Assembly: GCA_018377235.1 (NCBI GenBank)
Contig: JAGZZT010000001.1
Location: 425,507 to 489,506 of the forward strand
DNA length: 64,000 nt
Reading direction: 5' to 3'
From: Clostridium sp.
Lineage (GTDB): Bacteria; Bacillota; Clostridia; Lachnospirales; Lachnospiraceae
Positions 17,431 to 26,537 of the stretch are shown here, piece by piece; the first letter of the stretch is position 1, and each line of letters starts with the position of its first letter. The notes below the pieces were generated by a model. The model was not told the origin of the DNA, did no database searches, and worked only from the letters and a program-made list of their open reading frames with translations. The translations under genes and the position numbers were made by a program.

Positions 17431-19350
17431 TCAGGCATCAATCTCAGCTTCGTCTGCATGATCATAGATAAACTGCCGTCTCGGCGGAACATCGCTTCCC
17501 ATCAGCATCTCTGTAATCTCCGAAGCCATCCTGGCATCTTCAATTTCCACCTGCTTCAGCACTCGGTTTTCCGGGTTCAGGGTTGTCTCCCACAGCTGTT
17601 CTGCATCCATCTCTCCCAGTCCCTTGTACCTTTGAAGAGTAAAGCTTCCCGTATGGCTTCTCCTGTACCTGTCCAGTGCCTTCTCGTCATACAGATACTG
17701 CTCTTCGCCCTTTTTAGGGATTACTTTAAACAGGGGCGGCATCGCAATATATACATGGCCCTCTTTAATTAAATCTGGCATAAATCGATAAAGGAAAGTC
17801 AGAAGAAGCGTATCAATATGACTTCCATCCACATCTGCATCCGTCATCAAAATGATTTTATGATATCTGAGCTTCGTAATATCAAAATCATTTCCATAAC
17901 CCTCTGAAAAACCGCATCCAAACGCATTGATCATAGTCTTGATCTCAGCATTAGCCAGAACCTTATCCATAGATGCCTTTTCCACATTCAAAATTTTTCC
18001 CCGGATAGGAAGAATCGCCTGATACTGTCTGTTTCTTCCCATCTTGGCAGAGCCGCCGGCAGAATCTCCCTCAACAATAAAAATCTCGCACTTCTCAGCA
18101 TCTCTGCTCTCACAGTTGGCCAGCTTTCCATTGCTGTCAAAGGAAAAACGCGATTTGGTGAGCATATTTGTCTTTGCTTTCTCTTCTGCCCTGCGAATTT
18201 TTGCCGATTTCTCTGCACAGCTGATGACGGCCTTCAGCGTCTCAATATTTCTATCAAAAAAACGCTGAAGCTCATCTCCCACCAAGGTAAATACTGCCTT
18301 AGTGGCATCTGCGCTGGCCAGCTTCGTCTTAGTCTGCCCTTCAAAAATTGGATCCGGATGTTTCACTGCAATCACAGCTGTCATACCGTTTCGCGTGTCA
18401 GCTCCAGTAAAATTAGCATCCTTTTCCTTTAAAATCCCCAGCTCTCTGGCATAGCTGTTAATCAGCATAGTAAACTTTGTCTTAAATCCTGCCAGGTGGG
18501 TTCCCCCTTCCTGGGTAAAAATATTATTGCAGAAGCCCAGAATGTTTTCCTCAAAAGTATCTACAAACTGGATCGCTGCTTCCACTTCAATTCCATCCAC
18601 TGTTCCCTTCATATAAATCGGATTGTGGAGAGCTGTCTTTCCAGCATTAATCTCTTTTACATAGGCAATGATGCCTTCTGGTTCGGAGTATGTAATCTGC
18701 TCCTCCTCGCCAGAGCGCTTATTTTCATAATAAATAGTAAGCGCAGGATTCAGATACGCCGTCTCATGCAGTCTGCTCTTCAGCCACTCAGCTTTAAACT
18801 TTATTTTCTCAAAAATCGTATCATCAGGAAGAAAATTAATACTGGTTCCTGTCTCCTTTGTCTTTCCGATGACAGGAAGAAGGCCATCCACCAGTTTCAC
18901 TACAGGAAGACCACGCCTGTATGCATCGTGATGAATCTGTCCATTCTTATAAATCTTAATATCCAGATATTCTGACAGAGCGTTCACCACAGAAGAACCA
19001 ACACCGTGAAGGCCTCCGCTTGTCTTGTAAGCAGTGTTGTCAAACTTTCCTCCTGCATGAAGAGTTGATAATACCACTCTCTCTGCTGATATCCCCTTTT
19101 TATGCATCTCCACTGGAATGCCGCGGCCATTGTCTCTGACAGTACAGGATCCATCGGCTTCAAGAGTCACCCAAATCGAAGTACAGGCTCCCGCTAAATG
19201 CTCGTCTACAGAATTATCTACAATCTCATAAATCAGATGATTCAATCCTTTTGTCCCAACGCCTCCAATGTACATGCCAGGACGCTTACGCACTGCTTCC
19301 AGTCCTTCTAATACAGTAATGCTGTCCGCGTCATACTGTGCCTTACCCAT
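17431..19350 (-). CDS. parE: Topoisomerase IV subunit B (ATPase subunit)
   Basis: ATPase subunit partnering the adjacent ParC. The GHKL ATP site is shown by IVDNSVDEHLAG and GRGIPVEMHKKG, the lid by GGLHGVGSSVVNALS, and the TOPRIM metal site by IVEGDSAGGSAKMGRN and LMTDADVDGSHI. The 639-residue length lacks the insert found in proteobacterial GyrB. The ATG at 19350 has GGAGG seven bases upstream; a 12-codon in-frame extension lacks such support. Two tandem promoters precede it, one of which contains a LexA-like sequence. Confidence 0.87.
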   Translation of the reverse strand: MGKAQYDADSITVLEGLEAVRKRPGMYIGGVGTKGLNHLIYEIVDNSVDEHLAGACTSIWVTLEADGSCTVRDNGRGIPVEMHKKGISAERVVLSTLHAGGKFDNTAYKTSGGLHGVGSSVVNALSEYLDIKIYKNGQIHHDAYRRGLPVVKLVDGLLPVIGKTKETGTSINFLPDDTIFEKIKFKAEWLKSRLHETAYLNPALTIYYENKRSGEEEQITYSEPEGIIAYVKEINAGKTALHNPIYMKGTVDGIEVEAAIQFVDTFEENILGFCNNIFTQEGGTHLAGFKTKFTMLINSYARELGILKEKDANFTGADTRNGMTAVIAVKHPDPIFEGQTKTKLASADATKAVFTLVGDELQRFFDRNIETLKAVISCAEKSAKIRRAEEKAKTNMLTKSRFSFDSNGKLANCESRDAEKCEIFIVEGDSAGGSAKMGRNRQYQAILPIRGKILNVEKASMDKVLANAEIKTMINAFGCGFSEGYGNDFDITKLRYHKIILMTDADVDGSHIDTLLLTFLYRFMPDLIKEGHVYIAMPPLFKVIPKKGEEQYLYDEKALDRYRRSHTGSFTLQRYKGLGEMDAEQLWETTLNPENRVLKQVEIEDARMASEITEMLMGSDVPPRRQFIYDHADEAEIDA

Positions 19351-19444
19351 AATGTTCCTCCATATCCATATTCGGCAATGTTTCACCGCTATCTAAAATA
19401 CATGCTCTCTCAGAGCTGTACTTTCTTTTGCTTATGTTTTAGCT

Positions 19445-19467
19445 GCTCAGGCCTGCCTGGCCTGAGC
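19445..19467. other. Perfect 9-bp hairpin between glycosyltransferase and parE genes
   Basis: GCTCAGGCC (19445-19453) and GGCCTGAGC (19459-19467) with a 5-base loop. On the minus strand it lies in the parE leader and lacks a T tract, so it is not a convincing terminator; a leader structure is possible. Confidence 0.45.
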
Positions 19468-19477
19468 AATAGTTTTC

Positions 19478-19540
19478 ATTATGGCACAAAACCATAATTA
19501 TTTCAAGAATATTATATCATAATCGAACATATGTTTTCAA
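19478..19540 (-). promoter_or_regulatory. Tandem parE promoters with a LexA-like box
   Basis: Distal promoter: TTGAAA (19540-19535), 18 bp, TATAAT (19516-19511). Proximal promoter: TTGAAA (19506-19501), 17 bp, CATAAT (19483-19478). The distal spacer holds CGAACATATGTTTT (19524-19537 on the plus strand), one mismatch from the Bacillus-type SOS box CGAACRNRYGTTYC. LexA bound here would block the distal start. Confidence 0.5.
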
Positions 19541-20640
19541 TATGTTTTTTCTTTCTCCTGGCGAAAAAATATTTGGTTGTAAAGACAGCTTTCTGATTCC
19601 GGCTTAAAGCTAAGCGCTAGTTCATTCCACTGTTCCGCCTGCTCTGTATTTCCCATCCGATAGCTGCAGACAGCCAGCTGAAGAGCTGGAATATATCCAC
19701 TGCAATCCGGACAGACAAATCCCCCCTTCGTTTCATCTGATTTTGCCTTTAAAGCCGTCTCATACCAGAACGATGCTGTTTGGTACATCTCGTGTCTGAA
19801 AAACCAGGTTCCTATACCACAGCATAACTCTGCCCGTGGGCAGTCATAAAAAAATGAATGAAGCAGAGCAGTCAGTTCTCCTTCTTCATCCCCCTCTGCC
19901 TGACAGCACAAAGCCAGGAAACGGCAAGCCTCTATTTTATTTTCCTTCCACCCATCCGGACGTACAAGAAATTCCTTCAAAATCTTCTGAGATTCTCTTA
20001 AATTGTCCGGACTCTCCATGGCCATATAATAAAGCTCTCGTCCATAATAAAACAGATCTCTGGCAGTAAATGGAATCTTTTCTTCCTTCATCTTTCTGTA
20101 AATTTTCAAATTTCGTCCCTGACAGGTTTTGTTCTCCTCTATTTTTCTATGTTCAATTTCAATATCTGTGTATAAGATCTTTCCAGATAAGGCAACTGCC
20201 TCATGTACTTTTCCTTTCCATAAAAAACCGCTGTTATTTTTTATAAGGCGTTCTCTATAATAGGAAAGAGAAGGTCTCCCTGCCTCATCAAATCCCATCA
20301 CATATTTCATCATTACAATTGCTGTATCCTCCGCCAGCTCCTCTTTCAGCCGTTTGATTTTTTCCTGCTCCTCCTCAGTCACAACATCATCTGCATCCAG
20401 CCACATACAGTAATCCATCTCTGCATGACTGAATGCTTCATTTCTGGCAGCCGAAAAATCGTCTCTCCAGGCAAAATCATAAACTTTTTCTGTGTATTTT
20501 TCTGCTATTTTTTTCGTATCATCTGATGAGCCTGTATCCACAATAATGATTTCATCGACAACACTGGCAACACTGTCCAGACATCTTTTAAGTACCTTCT
20601 CTTCATCTTTTACAATCATACACAAGCTTATGGTTATCAT
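19537..20640 (-). CDS. Family 2 glycosyltransferase with TPR-like C-terminus
   Basis: A 367-residue cytoplasmic glycosyltransferase. The GT-A domain fills roughly the first 230 residues: SLCMIVKDEEKVLKRCLDS, IIVDTGSSDDT, and the DxD-type metal site in YCMWLDADDVV. The remaining part is helical with repeating A/Y/L patterns resembling tetratricopeptide repeats (ALCCQAEGDEEGELTAL, LAVCSYRMGNTEQAEQW). This architecture is common in Clostridia for glycan or peptide glycosylation. No sugar-biosynthesis cluster surrounds it, so the acceptor is unknown. The gene stands alone, with parE promoters beginning at its 3' end. Confidence 0.82.
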   Translation of the reverse strand: MITISLCMIVKDEEKVLKRCLDSVASVVDEIIIVDTGSSDDTKKIAEKYTEKVYDFAWRDDFSAARNEAFSHAEMDYCMWLDADDVVTEEEQEKIKRLKEELAEDTAIVMMKYVMGFDEAGRPSLSYYRERLIKNNSGFLWKGKVHEAVALSGKILYTDIEIEHRKIEENKTCQGRNLKIYRKMKEEKIPFTARDLFYYGRELYYMAMESPDNLRESQKILKEFLVRPDGWKENKIEACRFLALCCQAEGDEEGELTALLHSFFYDCPRAELCCGIGTWFFRHEMYQTASFWYETALKAKSDETKGGFVCPDCSGYIPALQLAVCSYRMGNTEQAEQWNELALSFKPESESCLYNQIFFRQEKEKTY

Positions 20641-20762
20641 AAAATCACTGCCTTTTTTTCATCAATGATATGTATGTATCTGTTTTCTAAATCATGCAGA
20701 TACCTGAATTAAAAGATGCCCTGATAAATTGTTGCCTTTTTTTATTTTTTTGAAATTTATGC

Positions 20763-20791
20763 TTGCATTCTTGTAAAACTTATGATATGAT
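20763..20791 (+). promoter_or_regulatory. Promoter of the first tRNA-Pro gene
   Basis: TTGCAT (20763-20768), 17 bp, TATGAT (20786-20791). The tRNA begins 29 bases after the -10, following a short GTCGT/ACGAC hairpin. Confidence 0.5.
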
Positions 20792-20819
20792 AGTCAGCGT
20801 CGTCAGAAAACGACAATGT

Positions 20820-20893
20820 CGAGGCGTGGCTCAGTTTGGTAGAGCGCTGCGTTCGGGACGCAGAGGTCGCGTGTTCGAATCACGTCGCCTCGA
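20820..20893 (+). tRNA. tRNA-Pro (CGG), copy 1
   Basis: A 74-base cloverleaf. Acceptor CGAGGCG pairs with CGCCTCG, followed by discriminator A. The anticodon stem CTGCG/CGCAG encloses TTCGGGA, giving anticodon CGG. The T arm is GCGTG-TTCGAAT-CACGT. CCA is not encoded. Copy 2, 303 bp downstream, is identical. Confidence 0.95.
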
Positions 20894-20899
20894 TTTTCA

Positions 20900-20919
20900 G
20901 GCCTGTTGGTCAAGCGGTT
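20900..20919 (+). pseudogene. Truncated tRNA-Glu 5' fragment
   Basis: GGCCTGTTGGTCAAGCGGTT matches the acceptor strand and D arm of a typical Firmicute tRNA-Glu, but the sequence then becomes TCTCACATAAAA with no anticodon or T arm. It is the first 20 bases of a tRNA gene whose remainder is missing. Confidence 0.6.
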
Positions 20920-21082
20920 TTCTCACATAAAAATAGTTTTTCAAAAATTCATCAGCCAAAATCAGTCCCTCTTTTCTATTTAAGCAAACGGCTGGCAAAA
21001 CTGTGTTTCATTTGAAAAACTATAAAATTTATAAATTATATAAATTAATTCAAAAAAAGAAAAAACTTTTTTTAAAATACAG

Positions 21083-21111
21083 TTGACATTTCCTCTAATA
21101 CCCATTATAAT
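21083..21111 (+). promoter_or_regulatory. Consensus promoter of the second tRNA-Pro gene
   Basis: TTGACA (21083-21088), exactly 17 bp, TATAAT (21106-21111): a perfect sigma-A promoter, unrelated in sequence to the promoter of copy 1. Confidence 0.85.
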
Positions 21112-21122
21112 ACTGAATGTAT

Positions 21123-21196
21123 CGAGGCGTGGCTCAGTTTGGTAGAGCGCTGCGTTCGGGACGCAGAGGTCGCGTGTTCGAATCACGTCGCCTCGA
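21123..21196 (+). tRNA. tRNA-Pro (CGG), copy 2
   Basis: Identical to copy 1 over all 74 bases. The identity starts one base before the gene and extends 24 bases past its 3' end (99 bp in all: 20819-20917 and 21122-21220), ending within the tRNA-Glu fragment. Confidence 0.95.
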
Positions 21197-21202
21197 TTTT
21201 CA

Positions 21203-21288
<86 letters not shown>

Positions 21289-21299
21289 TAAGCGGAAAC

Positions 21300-21340
21300 A
21301 AGCTGGAAACCCTTTAAAATCAAGGATTTCCGGCTTTTTT
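21300..21340 (+). terminator. Intrinsic terminator of the tRNA-Pro/Thr transcript
   Basis: AGCTGGAAACCCTT pairs with AAGGATTTCCGGCT (one mismatch), followed by TTTTTT, 12 bases after the tRNA-Thr 3' end. Confidence 0.85.
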
Positions 21341-21390
21341 GATGTCGTGAAAAACAGAGGGAATTTTTCTCTGTCAGATCCAATTTCTTC

Positions 21391-21717
21391 TCATTCATTA
21401 TCTTTATATCTGGTTCTCTCCCAAATCTCCTTCAGACGTTCCCAGCCATCCATAGCAACTAAAGCCACAATGAAAGCAGCTAAAATACAGGCAAATACCA
21501 TATACCACTTAATTGGTAAAGACAGCCAGGTCATTACTGCTGCAAAAACTGCCGGACAAAGCACTAAGCTCAATACAATCACTACTGCTGATGTAGGCAG
21601 CCCAGACAGCCCTGGCCAGCTCTTTATAACCTGAGTGACTGCGGATACTAAAAAAGCCATCAAACCAATCGAAATCAGTATATATGCGGCATACTGCATT
21701 AATACTGTCACATCCAT
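21391..21717 (-). CDS. Small membrane protein, phage holin-like
   Basis: A 108-residue protein with three to four hydrophobic segments (AAYILISIGLMAFLVSAVTQ, TSAVVIVLSLVLCPAVFAAV, WYMVFACILAAFIVALVAM) and a charged tail, WERLKEIWERTRYKDNE. Size and topology resemble phage holin-type proteins of Lachnospiraceae, but no lysin or structural phage gene is nearby. It may be a prophage remnant or a small chromosomal membrane protein. The ATG at 21717 is chosen because GAGG lies seven bases upstream; the frame stays open for 46 more codons but without a ribosome site. Confidence 0.55.
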   Translation of the reverse strand: MDVTVLMQYAAYILISIGLMAFLVSAVTQVIKSWPGLSGLPTSAVVIVLSLVLCPAVFAAVMTWLSLPIKWYMVFACILAAFIVALVAMDGWERLKEIWERTRYKDNE

Positions 21718-21882
21718 TTTGATTCCTCTTTTTACCTGTTTAATATACTGAAATGCAAAAAATATACTTTCTGTGACAATTCTATTTTTTATGTACACTA
21801 TCCCCAGAACACAAGGAAAAATACTCTTCAGCAGGATAATTCCATTTAAGCCCAAAGAGTCTATAATCAGCTGAAACTATAT

Positions 21883-21912
21883 AAAAAGACACCCTGTTTC
21901 CAAGGTGCCTTT
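21883..21912 (-). terminator. Intrinsic terminator after the CsoR-type gene
   Basis: On the minus strand GGCACC (21909-21904) pairs with GGTGTC (21894-21889) and TTTTTATA follows, about 10 bases past the stop codon. Confidence 0.75.
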
Positions 21913-21917
21913 CGCTG

Positions 21918-22223
21918 TTATTTCATCATTTTCTGAATTGTTTTACAAAGCTCTTCAACTGTTTCCTCTGCATTTCCTGCCTCAATCTGGTCTACAACGC
22001 AGGTTTTAATATGATTTGATAACAGTACACGGCTAAAACCATTTAAAGCTGCCTGGACAGCTGATACCTGAGTCAAAATGTCAACGCAGTAACGTTCATC
22101 CTCCAGCATAGCTTTCAGCCCTCGAACCTGCCCCTCGATCCGATTCAGACGAGTCATCAAATCCTTTTGCTCTGTTAAGTTTCTGTGTTTGTGTCTCTCT
22201 GCGCTCTTACAGCACTCCTCCAT
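21918..22223 (-). CDS. CsoR/RcnR-family metal-sensing repressor
   Basis: A 101-residue all-helical DUF156 repressor. The Cu(I)-binding triad of CsoR is conserved with native spacing: Cys46 (RYCVDIL), then His71 and Cys75 (SNHIKTCV). The N-terminal segment RLNRIEGQVRGLKAML is the DNA-contacting helix. Extra cysteines at positions 4 and 5 precede the domain. Such repressors usually control copper efflux genes, but no copper ATPase or chaperone lies next to it, so its target is elsewhere or is the adjacent exporter. Persulfide-sensing CstR relatives share this fold; the conserved His favours copper. Confidence 0.85.
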   Translation of the reverse strand: MEECCKSAERHKHRNLTEQKDLMTRLNRIEGQVRGLKAMLEDERYCVDILTQVSAVQAALNGFSRVLLSNHIKTCVVDQIEAGNAEETVEELCKTIQKMMK

Positions 22224-22287
22224 CTGTCTCTTCTCCTCTCCGCTTTATCTTTCCTGTCTTGCCTGACAGCTGTTATCAATTCCCTGC

Positions 22288-22794
22288 CTATCCAAATAAT
22301 GTGCCCAAAAGTCCATAAGAAACAATACTCATAATCACAGTTGCCAGAATAATCCCTAATAAAATAGCTAAAAATGCTTTCTTAAAACGGATACGGAGCA
22401 GTGCTGCAATCAAAGCTCCTGTCCAAGCTCCTGTTCCAGGAAGAGGAATCCCCACGAAAAGAACCAGACCCCAGAATTCGTAATTTTCAATCTTATCCTT
22501 TTTGCTCATGGCCTTATTCTCCAGCCAAAGAGCAGTCGGACGAAATATTCCAACTGTTTTCATCCACTCCAGAACTCCGTTAATCAGAAGCAGGATAAAC
22601 GGGATTGGAAGGATATTTCCAATAATGCAGAGTGGAATCGCAGTAGTGATCGGAACATTTAAGAGGGCGGGAGACGCCGCCAGCAAACCACCCCTAAGCT
22701 CCAATATCGGGATCATGGAAATAATAAAAATCACAATTTCCGATGACATAATACCTGACAGAGTCTCGGTAAACCATTGTACAAGTGCATCCAT
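22288..22794 (-). CDS. Small multi-drug export protein (COG2426)
   Basis: A 168-residue membrane protein with four or five hydrophobic segments. MIPILELRGGLLAASPALLNVP near the N-terminus and LVLFVGIPLPGTGAWTGALIAALL in the middle are diagnostic for the COG2426 putative small multidrug export family. Function in Clostridia is untested. It starts seven bases after the zinc-ribbon gene and is probably co-transcribed with it. Confidence 0.85.
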   Translation of the reverse strand: MDALVQWFTETLSGIMSSEIVIFIISMIPILELRGGLLAASPALLNVPITTAIPLCIIGNILPIPFILLLINGVLEWMKTVGIFRPTALWLENKAMSKKDKIENYEFWGLVLFVGIPLPGTGAWTGALIAALLRIRFKKAFLAILLGIILATVIMSIVSYGLLGTLFG

Positions 22795-22801
22795 ACGTTA
22801 T

Positions 22802-23311
22802 CTACTCCTCTATCCTTCCGGTTGTTGCACTGCTGATTTCTTCTGTTTTTTCTTCTGACAACAGAACCGTGTCCGTATTCTCCTGCTGTCTCGTTTCCTC
22901 CTCAGAAGCTGCATCTGCATCATCGCTGTCAAAAGTTTCCTCTGCCTCTTCCTGCTTCAACGGCATCTGCGCACCGCATCGTCCGCAGAACGCAGCGCCC
23001 TTTTCTACCTTTGCCCCACACTCTGCGCAGATTCTTGTTCCCTCCAAAGAAATAATTTCTTCCTCTAACTCAGAAATTTTCAGCAGTCCAACACGGATTG
23101 CCTCAAAATCCTCCGGGTATTCCTCCTCCGCAGAGGCTTCGTGCCTGTCATAATATGCCTTTCCCAGATTTATATAAGCCTTATTTACTTTTTCCTTTTC
23201 ACTGGACAGCTTGCTCTTCAGCTGAAGGATCTCTGTCAAATCTCTCACTTTGGTAGCGGCTTCCCTGCTTTTTCCGCTGATTGCCTTCCCAAGTTCATCA
23301 AAAAATGCCAT
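22802..23311 (-). CDS. Zinc-ribbon protein with N-terminal coiled coil
   Basis: A 169-residue soluble protein. Residues about 10-75 are charged and helical (LKSKLSSEKEKVNKAYINLGK, then EAIRVGLLKISELEEEIISL), likely a coiled coil. A single zinc ribbon follows: CAECGAKVEKGAAFCGRCGA, with two CxxC pairs. The C-terminal 45 residues are acidic and low-complexity. The ATG at 23311 has AGGAGG eight bases upstream and is preferred over an in-frame start eight codons upstream. Homologues occur widely in Lachnospiraceae without assigned function. Confidence 0.72.
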   Translation of the reverse strand: MAFFDELGKAISGKSREAATKVRDLTEILQLKSKLSSEKEKVNKAYINLGKAYYDRHEASAEEEYPEDFEAIRVGLLKISELEEEIISLEGTRICAECGAKVEKGAAFCGRCGAQMPLKQEEAEETFDSDDADAASEEETRQQENTDTVLLSEEKTEEISSATTGRIEE

Positions 23312-23380
23312 TCTATGCCCTCCTTTACAGGCCAATTATAGTCCTGTTTATTCTACCTTGTAAAGGCGGGAAAGTCAATC

Positions 23381-25663
23381 TTAACTGAAAATATACGCCC
23401 CCAGCTGCTTCTCAACAAAATCTGGAACCTGACCTTTTTTAAATGAAAGACGGAACGAATCCGTTTCTCCATCTTTACTGTCTTTCACATATATGATGAC
23501 ATCCATGGCTTCTTCTGAAGCATTGCAGTACAGCGGATCCTCGCTGACTCCAGTACTGTCTAAAATTTCCTCTATCATAGACGGTTCTGTCACCTCCAGG
23601 CATATGCTGTTTTCTGAAAGGTAAGTCCTGATTCCATCTTCCGACTGAGGTTTAAAGCTGTCTCTGCTGTCAGAATCTATCCACATTTCTATCACCGCTC
23701 TGTCTACAGAAGCTGTCTGCAAACTGTCTGCCATCTTTACACCGGCCGCTTTTAAAAACGACGCTGTGCGTTCAAAACTTGGATATACCGGATAATAGGC
23801 AAAGTCGTTAAACCCGGTATAGTCTCCCTTTTCTGCCCTTATCAGATCAATGGTATTCTGCATACTCTTGGTCTTAAACTGAATATAACCCAGGGGCACT
23901 TCTTTCCTTCTCTCATCTGCAGTCAATTGAAGAAATTCTTCCTGATACGCATCAAATAGCTCTGTAAGCTCTTCCTCTTTCATTTCTATATGGCTGTAAG
24001 TATCAAAAACGTGAAAATTAGCTCCTGCCAGTTCTTTTTCATCAATAGAAAAAACAGGGAAACTCTCTTTTTTAAAGTCCGCATTGGCATAAAGCTTATC
24101 AGATGCCTCTTTCACATCCAGAAGATTTATCGAATAGGATCTGGTGACTGTGGATCCATTTTTCAAATGATACTGGATCACTACCTGCGAGGATTCTTCT
24201 GGCACCTCTCTCTCGTTCTTCACTGCCTCTCTTTCACTGCTCTGAAAGGACATAGAATTCTCCGCTTCTCCAGTATTAAATCTGTTTTTTTCTGAAATCC
24301 CTTCCTCTGCAATCTCCAGAACTGCCTGAATCGCTTCTTTATCTGAGATTTCCATCTCTCTTAAAACTTCATACTCTCCTGGAGTATTTCCTGTTACAAA
24401 TAACTGGCCATCAGGCCCATGCTCCGTCCCAATCTCAGTGCGATCCCGTGTCGGAAGATTACCGTACAGCAGATAACTGCTTACTCCAATAGACTCTATT
24501 GCCTCCTGCTTTGGGAGATAGCTGTCATATCCCGCTAAGTCAAAGAAAAACAAGCAAAAAATGCCAAAAGACGCCACGGCTCCCACTACTGTACCCTTCC
24601 ATCCGGCAAAAGCCCGTCTTACATCAAAATGATAAATGATCTCTATCACACATGCAGAGACAAGAACTCCGCAGATAAGTCCAAAAAGCCCCCAGGCAAA
24701 GCTTCTTCTCAGTTCATAGAAGAATAGACTGAATCCCAGGGCGCATGGGACTGCAAGAATTATCTTAAACAGAGGCTGACTGATAGGAAATGCCATCGCT
24801 CTTCCTGCCGCCTCTGACGGCCTCTTTCTGTACAGCAAAAGAGCCACAGCGCTGACAGCTGCTCCTGCCGCCAAGGCTTCTAAAGCTTTAATCCCCGCCT
24901 CTGATCCTGCTGTCCAATAAAAAAAGACTGGAGATGTGTTGGGAATAGACAGCAAGCTTAAAATTCCTTCCATTTGATAAAAAGAGGTAAAATAAACCTG
25001 ACAGTATGTATGAAGAATAAAGACTGTCAGAGGTCCCCAAAAGAAAAATACAAAAATACCCAGAATACTGACTACTATATTTCCGGTTAGAATAGCTGCT
25101 GCCGATGCAGCACTGTAAGAAAGAACGAAAAAGGCTATTCCCTGTAAAATCCCTGTAAGCAAAATTCCCCAGTCTACAGAATACGGCACAGCTTTCACCT
25201 GAATCAGCAGCCCTGCCGCCAAAAGTCCTGTCACATAAGGTATTGCTACATACAAAATGCCTCCCACATAAGAAACTGCAAACAAAATTTCACGTTTAAC
25301 CGGAAGGCTATGATAAAAATCTGTCTTCTTTCGGGAATGGAGAAAGGAAAATTCTGCCAGACCGCCTATCGCTGCGGAAATAGGGATCATCCATAAAAGC
25401 AGCGGTCCTGTCGGAGACACCCAGTCATAAAATTCCTCAATCAACTCCTGACTCGCCATATTTCTGCACATTTCCACAGTCAAAAGCCCGGCAGATCGGT
25501 CCGCCTGAGCTGTCAGCTGTTCCATATCCAGAAAAGAACCTGCCATCAAAGCTGCTGCCACTGGAAATGCGAAGAAGGAAACCAGGCATGCCAGAGCGAT
25601 CAGCCAAATTTTCTGCTTTGTCTGCTCCTTCAGAAGTTTAAAAAATAAGTTTTTTGATGTCAT
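23381..25663 (-). CDS. ABC transporter permease (large, YtrC/DUF6449-like)
   Basis: A 760-residue membrane protein. About ten hydrophobic segments fill the first 400 residues, starting with KIWLIALACLVSFFAFPVAAAL. The C-terminal 350 residues are hydrophilic and probably extracytoplasmic. FYHSLPVKREILFAVSYVGG is typical of permeases in YtrA-regulated exporters. It overlaps the ATPase gene by 26 bp and belongs to a three-gene gntR-ATPase-permease unit. Relatives respond to cell-envelope antibiotics; the substrate here is unknown. Confidence 0.8.
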   Translation of the reverse strand: MTSKNLFFKLLKEQTKQKIWLIALACLVSFFAFPVAAALMAGSFLDMEQLTAQADRSAGLLTVEMCRNMASQELIEEFYDWVSPTGPLLLWMIPISAAIGGLAEFSFLHSRKKTDFYHSLPVKREILFAVSYVGGILYVAIPYVTGLLAAGLLIQVKAVPYSVDWGILLTGILQGIAFFVLSYSAASAAAILTGNIVVSILGIFVFFFWGPLTVFILHTYCQVYFTSFYQMEGILSLLSIPNTSPVFFYWTAGSEAGIKALEALAAGAAVSAVALLLYRKRPSEAAGRAMAFPISQPLFKIILAVPCALGFSLFFYELRRSFAWGLFGLICGVLVSACVIEIIYHFDVRRAFAGWKGTVVGAVASFGIFCLFFFDLAGYDSYLPKQEAIESIGVSSYLLYGNLPTRDRTEIGTEHGPDGQLFVTGNTPGEYEVLREMEISDKEAIQAVLEIAEEGISEKNRFNTGEAENSMSFQSSEREAVKNEREVPEESSQVVIQYHLKNGSTVTRSYSINLLDVKEASDKLYANADFKKESFPVFSIDEKELAGANFHVFDTYSHIEMKEEELTELFDAYQEEFLQLTADERRKEVPLGYIQFKTKSMQNTIDLIRAEKGDYTGFNDFAYYPVYPSFERTASFLKAAGVKMADSLQTASVDRAVIEMWIDSDSRDSFKPQSEDGIRTYLSENSICLEVTEPSMIEEILDSTGVSEDPLYCNASEEAMDVIIYVKDSKDGETDSFRLSFKKGQVPDFVEKQLGAYIFS

Positions 25664-26537
25664 AACCTGCCACCTCCGTCTCGCTGATAAAAATTTCTTC
25701 CAGGGTGAGAGGAAGCATTTCGAAAAATACCGGCCTGTAAAGCTGCATCTGCCGCTCTATCTCTTCTTTATTTCCTCTCACTGTCAAAGTAAGAAGACTT
25801 CCCCTTTTCTCTGTTCTGATAATCTCCAGCCCTCGCAATTGTTCTAATTCCATGCCTGGACACAAAACACATTGGATTTTGTGAATATTCATTTTCATGT
25901 CATCCAGATCCTTAGACAGCAGAATTCCTCCTTTGTGCAGAATTCCTACATGATCACAGATATCCTCCAGTTCTCTTAAGTTATGAGATGCAATGACCGG
26001 CGTCAGCTTCCTTGTTTCCATATCGTTCGCAAACAGCCTCTTTACCGCCTGACGCATAACTGGATCCAGGCCGTCAAAGGTCTCATCGCAAAATAAATAA
26101 TCTGTGCCTGCACAAATTCCCAAAAGGACAGAAAGCTGCTTTTTCATTCCCTTTGAAAAAGTAGATATTTTTCTTTTACTCTCCAGACCAAAGCTGTCCA
26201 GAAGCTCATAAAAACGCTTCTTGTCAAAAGCAGGATAGACAGAGCTGTAAAATACCGCCATTTCATCTGGAGCTGAATTTCCCAGAAAATGCTGTTCATC
26301 TGAAATATAAAAAAATCTGGCTTTCGCTTTCGGATTTTCAAAAACCTCTTCTCCGTCGAGTTTGATGCCCCCCTCGTCCGGCTTTAAAATACCTGCTGCC
26401 ATTCTGAGAAAGGTACTTTTTCCGGCCCCATTGGTACCAATCAGTCCAAATACAGTTCCCTCTTTTATATCTGCATTGATATGATCTACTGCTGCAATTT
26501 TTCCGTAGTATTTCGTCAGATTTACCGCCTCAATCAT
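25638..26537 (-). CDS. ABC transporter ATP-binding protein (YtrB-like)
   Basis: A 299-residue ATPase of the BcrA/YtrB export class: Walker A GTNGAGKSTFLRM near residue 38, signature FSKGMKKQLSVLLGI, and Walker B YLFCDETFDGLDPVMRQ, with the H-loop in VIASHNLRELED. The C-terminal 80 residues are the usual export-class extension. The ATG overlaps the end of the regulator gene and the 3' end overlaps the permease start, so all three genes are tightly coupled. Confidence 0.9.
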   Translation of the reverse strand: MIEAVNLTKYYGKIAAVDHINADIKEGTVFGLIGTNGAGKSTFLRMAAGILKPDEGGIKLDGEEVFENPKAKARFFYISDEQHFLGNSAPDEMAVFYSSVYPAFDKKRFYELLDSFGLESKRKISTFSKGMKKQLSVLLGICAGTDYLFCDETFDGLDPVMRQAVKRLFANDMETRKLTPVIASHNLRELEDICDHVGILHKGGILLSKDLDDMKMNIHKIQCVLCPGMELEQLRGLEIIRTEKRGSLLTLTVRGNKEEIERQMQLYRPVFFEMLPLTLEEIFISETEVAGYDIKKLIF

